DNA of 64,000 nucleotides from an uncultured Collinsella sp. (GTDB lineage Bacteria > Actinomycetota > Coriobacteriia > Coriobacteriales > Coriobacteriaceae): positions 117,062 through 181,061 of the forward strand of contig CANRSF010000001.1 of assembly GCA_947642445.1 (NCBI GenBank), in the 5' to 3' direction. The notes below the pieces were generated by a model. The model was not told where the DNA came from, ran no database searches, and was given only the letters and a program-made list of their open reading frames with translations. Positions within the stretch are counted from its first letter, which is position 1. Each line of letters opens with the position of its first letter. This document shows positions 59,678 through 64,000 of this stretch, in pieces. The position numbers were made by a program, and so were the translations under genes.

Positions 59678-60859
59678 TTACCCGCGCGGTTCGATTTTAT
59701 CACACAGAGACTTGAGGTTCTCCAGTGCCGCGTTAAGCGTCTCGTCTCGTTTGGCAAAGTGGAAACGAATCAGATGGTTGACGGGCTCGCGGAAGAAGCT
59801 CGAGCCGGGCACGGCGCCCACGCCCACCTTGGAGGCCAAATCCTCGCAGAAGTCGAGGTCGCTGTTATAGCCAAACTCCGAGATATCCATCATCACGTAG
59901 TAGGCGCCCTGCGGCACGTTGTGCGTGAGTCCGATGCTGTCGAGTCCCTGACAGAATAGGTCGCGCTTGGCGGTGTAGAGGTCGAGGACCTCCTGGTAAT
60001 AGCTGTCGTCGAAGTTGAGGGCGGTGACGACGGCCTCTTGCAGGGGAGCGGCGGCGCCCACGGTGAGGAAGTCGTGAACCTTTTTGATGCGCTCGGTGAT
60101 TTCGGCAGGAGCGATGGTGTAGCCCAGGCGCCAGCCGGTGATGGAGTAGGTCTTGGATAGCGAGCTGCAGCTGATGGTGCGCTCAAACATGCCGGGCAGC
60201 GTGGCCATGTACACGTGCTCGTGGGGCGCGTAGACGATGTGCTCGTAGACCTCGTCGGTGATGCAGTAGGCGTCGTACTGTTTGCACAGGTCGGCGATAA
60301 GGGTGAGCTCCTCGCGGGTAAAGACCTTGCCGCAGGGGTTGGACGGGTTGCATAGAACGATCGCCTTGGGATCGTTGTCGCGGAAGGCCGCCTCCAGGAC
60401 CTCACGGTCAAAGTCAAAGGTGGGCGGGTTGAGCGGCACGTAGATAGGCTCCGCACCCGAAAGGATCGTGTCGGCGCCGTAGTTCTCGTAGAATGGCGAG
60501 AAGATGACGACCTTGTCGCCGGGGTTCGTGACCGTCATCATGGCGGCCATCATGGCCTCGGTGGAGCCGCAGGTGACCACGATGTTCTCGTTGGGGTTGA
60601 TCGGCATGCCCATAAAGTGCTCCTGCTTGGCGGCAAGCGCCTCGCGCATGGCCTGGGAGCCCCAGGTGATGGAGTACTGGTGGTAAAGCGGCTTGGGGTC
60701 GGTGGCAATGGTGCTGAGGCTATCGAGCAGCTGCGCCGGGGGATCGAAATCGGGGAAGCCCTGCGACAGGTTGACGGCACCATACTTGTTGGAGATGCGC
60801 GTCATGCGGCGGATGACCGAATCGGTAAACGCCGCCGTGCGGTTGGAGAGTTCTTTCAT
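59678..60859 (-). CDS. Class I/II PLP-dependent aminotransferase
   Basis: This 393-residue enzyme of the aspartate-aminotransferase fold (fold type I) has GAVNLSQGFPDFDPP, IVVTCGSTEAMMAAMMTVTNPGD, VLCNPSNPCGKVF, YCITDEVYEHIVY and the PLP lysine in SSLSKTYSITGWRLGY. The sequence around the substrate site resembles kynurenine/methionine aminotransferase-type members (KAT/YbdL-like); the true substrate is unknown. GAAAGGATAGGC precedes the ATG at 60859; the longer ORF-track start is unsupported. It is transcribed away from the tRNA cluster. Confidence 0.9.
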   Translation of the reverse strand: MKELSNRTAAFTDSVIRRMTRISNKYGAVNLSQGFPDFDPPAQLLDSLSTIATDPKPLYHQYSITWGSQAMREALAAKQEHFMGMPINPNENIVVTCGSTEAMMAAMMTVTNPGDKVVIFSPFYENYGADTILSGAEPIYVPLNPPTFDFDREVLEAAFRDNDPKAIVLCNPSNPCGKVFTREELTLIADLCKQYDAYCITDEVYEHIVYAPHEHVYMATLPGMFERTISCSSLSKTYSITGWRLGYTIAPAEITERIKKVHDFLTVGAAAPLQEAVVTALNFDDSYYQEVLDLYTAKRDLFCQGLDSIGLTHNVPQGAYYVMMDISEFGYNSDLDFCEDLASKVGVGAVPGSSFFREPVNHLIRFHFAKRDETLNAALENLKSLCDKIEPRG

Positions 60860-61022
60860 GCCTATCCTTTCGAGCATTGGGTGGAGCAAGTTTACTCCTA
60901 TGGAACCGGTGGGATTTGCTCGAAACGGGCTCGAAAAACTCTTTTCAAAATTCTTGAAAATTGGGGCTTGCATCACGTGGCGTTCCTTGCAATAATAGTC
61001 GAGCGCGAAGCGCACAGGACAC

Positions 61023-61100
61023 GGTGGGTGTAGCTCAGTTGGCTAGAGCGACGGGTTGTGGTCCCGTAGGTCGAGGGTTCGAGTCCCTTTACCCACCCCA
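61023..61100 (+). tRNA. tRNA-His(GTG)
   Basis: The acceptor stem GTGGGTG/TACCCAC carries the extra G-1 opposite C73. The anticodon arm ACGGG-TTGTGGT-CCCGT gives anticodon GTG, and the T-arm is GAGGG-TTCGAGT-CCCTT. CCA is encoded. A TTGCAT...TAATAG pair at 60968-60998 could be its promoter. Confidence 0.93.
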
Positions 61101-61122
61101 GTTCTTGCTTCGTGTTGATATC

Positions 61123-61198
61123 GGGTCGTTAGCTCAGTTGGTAGAGCAGGGGACTCTTAATCCCAAGGTCCAGGGTTCGACCCCCTGACGGCCCACCA
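61123..61198 (+). tRNA. tRNA-Lys(CTT) copy 1
   Basis: This 76-nt gene has acceptor GGGTCGT/ACGGCCC, anticodon arm GGGGA-CTCTTAA-TCCCA (anticodon CTT), T-arm CAGGG-TTCGACC-CCCTG, and encoded ACCA end. Confidence 0.93.
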
Positions 61199-61241
61199 CA
61201 CGATATCTCCTCTAAAGTCCGCCACCACGGACTTTAGCTTT

Positions 61242-61317
61242 GGGTCGTTAGCTCAGTTGGTAGAGCAGGGGACTCTTAATCCCAAGGTCCAGGGTTCGAC
61301 CCCCTGACGGCCCACCA
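61242..61317 (+). tRNA. tRNA-Lys(CTT) copy 2
   Basis: It is identical over 76 nt to copy 1, which ends 43 bases upstream. A terminator hairpin follows. Its last 20 bases are duplicated at 61477-61499. Confidence 0.93.
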
Positions 61318-61327
61318 AAGCATGTTT

Positions 61328-61360
61328 AGACGGTCAACGAAAGTTAGCCGTCTTTTTTTT
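61328..61360 (+). terminator. Terminator of the tRNA cluster
   Basis: AGACGG-TCAAC pairs with GTTAG-CCGTCT around GAAA, followed by TTTTTTT. A sister copy lies at 61509-61535. Confidence 0.88.
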
Positions 61361-61508
61361 GTTAACAGTACATGGGGTCGAACCCGTAAGGGCGCGGAGC
61401 TGAGGAAATGCGCGAGCATTTGCCAGCGCAGCGCGCAAGGCGCGAAGCGCCGCAGCGGCCGCCTGCGCAGCAGGCTGACCCCCTGACGGCCCACCAAAGA
61501 TTGTTAAG

Positions 61509-61535
61509 ACGGTCAACTTCGGTTGGCCGTTTTTT
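61509..61535 (+). terminator. Second copy of the tRNA-cluster terminator
   Basis: ACGGTCAAC-TTCG-GTTGGCCGT followed by TTTTT, part of the duplicated unit. Confidence 0.8.
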
Positions 61536-61603
61536 GTTAACAGTACATGGGGTCGAACCCGAAAGGGCACGGCCGCTTTCACAGATCGAGTCTACCCTGG
61601 GGA

Positions 61604-61966
61604 TCAGTAAAACCGGCGCGTCTGCACGGCAAAGTATGCCTGGGCGAGCGCGATCTCTGGCTTGTTTGAATCTCCGTTTTGGGCGATTAAATAGCATGCA
61701 TAGCGCGTAAGCTTGTAGTCTTTAAACGCGCGAGCGGCGACACCGGCAGTTATCATTTTCGTGGTGTCACGAAAATGGGAATCAACTGGAGTTTTATTTG
61801 TTTCGCACGAGACTTTTGCCCTCTTAACAACTTCGGCGAAGTTCTCCCATCGAGTGTATCCCATGGGTTCCATTAAATCGCGTGCGAGCCAATACTCAAC
61901 GCCCTCTTCCACATTGGCGCAGCTATCAAGTTCGACACGCCACTTCTCGATATCTCTACTGTCCAT
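61604..61966 (-). pseudogene. Truncated dinD-like gene (DNA-damage-inducible protein D)
   Basis: The 120-residue ORF matches the N-terminal half of DinD-type proteins: VEYWLARDLMEPMGYTRWENFAEVVKRAKVSC, DSHFRDTTKMI, then DYKLTRYACYLIAQNGDSNKPEIALAQAYFAVQTRR. In intact DinD (about 270-280 residues) the reading continues past AVQTR; here it meets a stop two codons later, next to the duplicated tRNA-Lys end. Upstream AGGAGGAGATATGG gives a perfect RBS, so a short product may still be made. Most likely a remnant left by a deletion or an excised element. Confidence 0.7.
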
Positions 61967-62049
61967 ATCTCCTCCTCGCTGATCTATTGTCTATGCGCGC
62001 TTTGCCCGCTCTGTACTCAGAATAAGGATACGCTGCCGTGCGGACACGA

Positions 62050-62085
62050 ATGGGCCCCGTGCCACTTCGAGGTCACGGGGCCCAT
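62050..62085 (-). terminator. Hairpin after the FAD oxidoreductase gene
   Basis: ATGGGCCCCGTG pairs with CACGGGGCCCAT around a 12-nt loop. No long T-tract follows on either side. It lies 42 bases past the oxidoreductase stop. Confidence 0.55.
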
Positions 62086-62127
62086 AGATATCGATTAGTT
62101 GTGCTCTGCTCTAGATAGGTGTCCAGT

Positions 62128-63654
62128 TTAATTCGATCGATAGTGCGAACCCAGGCTTTCGGTCCGCTTGCGCATGGCTTTGACCATCTCCGTTGCCAGC
62201 TGATTCTGCGATTGCAGGCGGGCGAGGGCTGCGATCTCGCTGTCATTGGCATGCGGCTTGCTCAGCGCCGTTGCCTCGTCTTTCAGGCTTTCAAGCTGTT
62301 GCAGGGCCTTGGATAGACCTGCTTCGGTCCTGTTGATCATGCAATAGGTGCTCATCGTGTGCTTAAGGCTGTGTGTCAGGCGTTCGGCATCTGTTGTGGC
62401 AATGCCATACTGAGGGAGGGCGATATCCATCGGAGCGGCCGCCTCGGGAGCGTCCAGCGCTGCTCGAGCTGCCGATGCGCCCGCGATGCGCCCGAATACG
62501 ATGCCATTGGCACTCGACAAGCCGCCGATGCGGTCGGCGCCGTGCATGCCGCCTGTTGCCTCACCGCAGGCGTAGAGGCCCTCAACGCCCGTGTACGCGG
62601 TCTTGTCGATTTTGATACCGCCGTTGGCGGCGTGGGCATACATCGCCACGCGCATCTCGTCGGCCGGCGCGATGCCGTGCTCGTCTTGTAGCCAGGTGGC
62701 AAAGGTCTGCACAAACTCGGGGACGTCCTCGCGGGGGAAGTCGTAGTGGAGTGCCAGGCCTTCGGCTCCCGCTTGGTCGATGGCTAGGTCGATAGCGCGA
62801 GAATCCAGACGCGAAGTGAAGGGACCATATCCGGAGCGTTGCTCGAGCAGATTGTCGAGCTTATCGTCGGCGATATCGACCGGCTGGTCGAACTTGACGT
62901 AGCGCCAGGTCTTCTCGTTAAAAACAAGGTTTCGCTTGGGCTCTATAAAGCCGGGCATCATCTGCATGAACTCTATATTAGTAAGGGACGCACCGTGCGC
63001 CAGCGCGATAGCCTGTGATGAGCTGAGCACGTCGGCGGAAGTGAGGCTGCGCTCGAACAGGCCGCCTGTGCCACCGGTTGCGATGATCGTGGCCTTGGCA
63101 GCAAAGGGCACGATTCGATTTTCGGTGAGGTCGTAGAGCACGGTTCCGGTTATTCTACCGTTCGTGTCCTCAACAAGGTCGATAAGCTCATAGCGGGGGA
63201 GCAGGCGAATGCCGAGTGACTCGATTCGGGTCGTCAGAGCGTCCTCAAGGGGTTTGCGGGTGAGGCCGCGCCACATGCGCGTCTTGTGGTCAAAGCAGGG
63301 GATAAACTGCTTTTGCTGGGCGCTCTCGGCATTTTGTGGGCGTTGAAGTTCAACACCCAGATCCCGTTCGAGCCATGTAATTGCCTGGGGAATGCCGCGG
63401 ACAAACGTCTGGACAAGCTCGGGGTCGGCGACGCCGCCACCAACGGTCTGGATGGTGTCGATGAGGTCTTGTTCGTCGTCTTCGTTAACGGGTCCGATAA
63501 GCCCCAGGCCCCAGGTTCCGGGGAAGAAGCTCGATCCACTCATAGTCTTGCCGGCGCTTGCCACAGTGACGGTTGGACCCGTGCGTGCCGCTTCGATGGC
63601 GGCGCAAAGTCCCGCAATGCCAGATCCAATTACCAGTACATCAGTCGATCCCAT
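62128..63654 (-). CDS. FAD-dependent oxidoreductase (fumarate reductase/L-aspartate oxidase-like)
   Basis: This 508-residue flavoprotein starts MGSTDVLVIGSGIAGLCAAIEAA with the dinucleotide fold GxGxxG, then FFPGTWGLGLIGP, AKATIIATGGTGGLFERS, and the closing FAD segment EGLYACGEATGGMHGADRIGGLSSANGIVFGRIAG. This is the fumarate reductase/succinate dehydrogenase/L-aspartate oxidase flavoprotein fold. There is no twin-arginine signal, heme motif or partner iron-sulfur subunit, so it is probably a soluble single-subunit oxidase or reductase of unknown substrate. GAAAGGAATCCG precedes the ATG at 63654. Confidence 0.82.
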   Translation of the reverse strand: MGSTDVLVIGSGIAGLCAAIEAARTGPTVTVASAGKTMSGSSFFPGTWGLGLIGPVNEDDEQDLIDTIQTVGGGVADPELVQTFVRGIPQAITWLERDLGVELQRPQNAESAQQKQFIPCFDHKTRMWRGLTRKPLEDALTTRIESLGIRLLPRYELIDLVEDTNGRITGTVLYDLTENRIVPFAAKATIIATGGTGGLFERSLTSADVLSSSQAIALAHGASLTNIEFMQMMPGFIEPKRNLVFNEKTWRYVKFDQPVDIADDKLDNLLEQRSGYGPFTSRLDSRAIDLAIDQAGAEGLALHYDFPREDVPEFVQTFATWLQDEHGIAPADEMRVAMYAHAANGGIKIDKTAYTGVEGLYACGEATGGMHGADRIGGLSSANGIVFGRIAGASAARAALDAPEAAAPMDIALPQYGIATTDAERLTHSLKHTMSTYCMINRTEAGLSKALQQLESLKDEATALSKPHANDSEIAALARLQSQNQLATEMVKAMRKRTESLGSHYRSN

Positions 63655-63840
63655 CGGATTCCTTTCTCGTCCGGCGCATTGTCGCACGGGTGATCGGCAA
63701 TGGGGCCGCAAAGACTCGGCAAATCGGTAAAGGGCACATATGGCAGGTGGGCGTCATGGGCGTTCTGATGCTCCATTTCATCACATCTCGTATATCGCCC
63801 CAACTGATATATTGGCGTTAGCCACCCTGCAGCAGCGCAA

Positions 63841-63875
63841 ACAAAAAGAGCCGCTACCTCGAAAGGTAGCGGCTC
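63841..63875 (-). terminator. Terminator of the GGGtGRT gene
   Basis: GAGCCGCTACCT pairs with AGGTAGCGGCTC, loop CGAA on plus. On the minus strand it is followed by TTTTTGTTTG. Confidence 0.9.
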
Positions 63876-63910
63876 CAAAGCTCAACTATATGAGCATCGC
63901 GCGGGCGCGA

Positions 63911-64000
63911 TTAGGCCTTGAGGGCCTCCTCGACGGCGACAGCGCAGGCGACGGTGGCACCGACCATGGGGTTGTTGCCCATGCCGATGAGACCCATCAT
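63911..64000 (-). CDS. GGGtGRT protein, C-terminal end (partial)
   Basis: The last 29 residues of a gene that continues past the right edge read MMGLIGMGNNPMVGATVACAVAVEEALKA. This matches the C-terminus I know from GGGtGRT proteins of anaerobes (MMGFLGMGNNPMVGATVAVAVAVEEA), a conserved ~330-residue family of unknown function common in Clostridia and Coriobacteriia. A strong terminator follows the stop. The apparent ATG at the window edge is an internal Met, not the start. Confidence 0.75.
   Translation of the reverse strand: MMGLIGMGNNPMVGATVACAVAVEEALKA

Larger units (their letters stand above)
61298..61570 (+). repeat. Duplicated tRNA-Lys 3' end plus terminator (integration-like scar)
   Basis: The unit GACCCCCTGACGGCCCACCA-AAG, a terminator hairpin and GTTAACAGTACATGGGGTCGAACCCG occurs at 61298-61392 and again at 61477-61568. 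The two are separated by about 85 bp of GC-rich sequence (GCGCAGCGCGCAAGGCGCGAAGC...). The first copy is the real tRNA end, the second lacks the rest of the tRNA. Confidence 0.8.

Noticed and set aside
61123-61317. The two identical tRNA-Lys genes as an assembly duplication
   Set aside because: The 43-base spacer between them differs from the flanks, and tandem identical tRNAs are common; only the third partial copy is unusual.

Overview
The window looks like chromosome of a high-GC gut actinobacterium of the class Coriobacteriia, most likely Collinsella or a close relative. This is inferred from GC-rich codon use, a Rho factor with a very long Ala/Lys/Arg-rich N-terminal extension, a CarD-family regulator, a GGGtGRT-protein C-terminus at the right edge, a lineage-typical nuclease-like orphan protein, and many copies of short intergenic hairpin repeats. 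No database search was possible; all names come from reading motifs.

Layout. 1-10.5 kb: housekeeping and small-molecule genes (His-rich metal permease, YaiI/YqxD, DUF308 membrane protein, nitroreductase, two tandem histidine phosphatases, a divergent DUF1015-like protein, an M20 peptidase, a PDDEXK-like orphan, and a serC-serA pair). 10.6-27.3 kb: an accessory defence island holding a BREX type 1 system, in the order brxA, brxB, brxC, pglX, pglZ, brxL, followed by two unrecognised genes. 27.3-36 kb: a CPA1 antiporter and a PPP-type phosphatase between two ~300-bp direct repeats, then a flippase-like protein, a lactate permease and PEP carboxykinase. 36-43.3 kb: B3/B4-domain protein, MarR regulator, DegV protein, MGMT-like protein, trpS, a WecA/TagO-type transferase, a 6S-like RNA candidate and a PflX-type radical SAM protein. 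43.3-53.3 kb: tRNA-Ala, pncB, proB, an S33 prolyl-aminopeptidase-like gene, proA, an HD-domain protein, a CarD-like regulator and argS. 53.3-64 kb: rho, a membrane-anchored unknown with vanZ, a ROK sugar kinase, an aminotransferase, tRNA-His and two identical tRNA-Lys genes beside an integration-like scar and a truncated dinD, an FAD oxidoreductase, and the end of a GGGtGRT protein.

The most interesting part is the BREX island. Its methyltransferase gene pglX is not a single ORF. The methyltransferase and target-recognition part stops after the conserved 'DWDSFETSWDF' region. The conserved C-terminal domain, which normally continues in the same chain, is a separate ORF with its own Shine-Dalgarno site about 760 bp downstream. 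A RiboL-PSP-type HEPN gene (candidate RNase, RHKVVH motif) sits exactly in the break. The stretch from the end of the target-recognition region through the HEPN gene is visibly more AT-rich than the rest of the operon, as if one cassette brought in a new specificity region and a toxin-like RNase together. The first gene, brxA, carries a run of nine G residues right after its start, a candidate ON/OFF slippage switch for the operon.

The window is also rich in intergenic repeats: seven copies of a hairpin with a conserved CCTGTCC loop placed just after stop codons, a long inverted/direct repeat family (GGTAGCTAA.TTGGGACGG and CTAAGTGAGTAGACTTTT), a GGGACGTTCC family, and a ~150-bp element with terminal inverted repeats.
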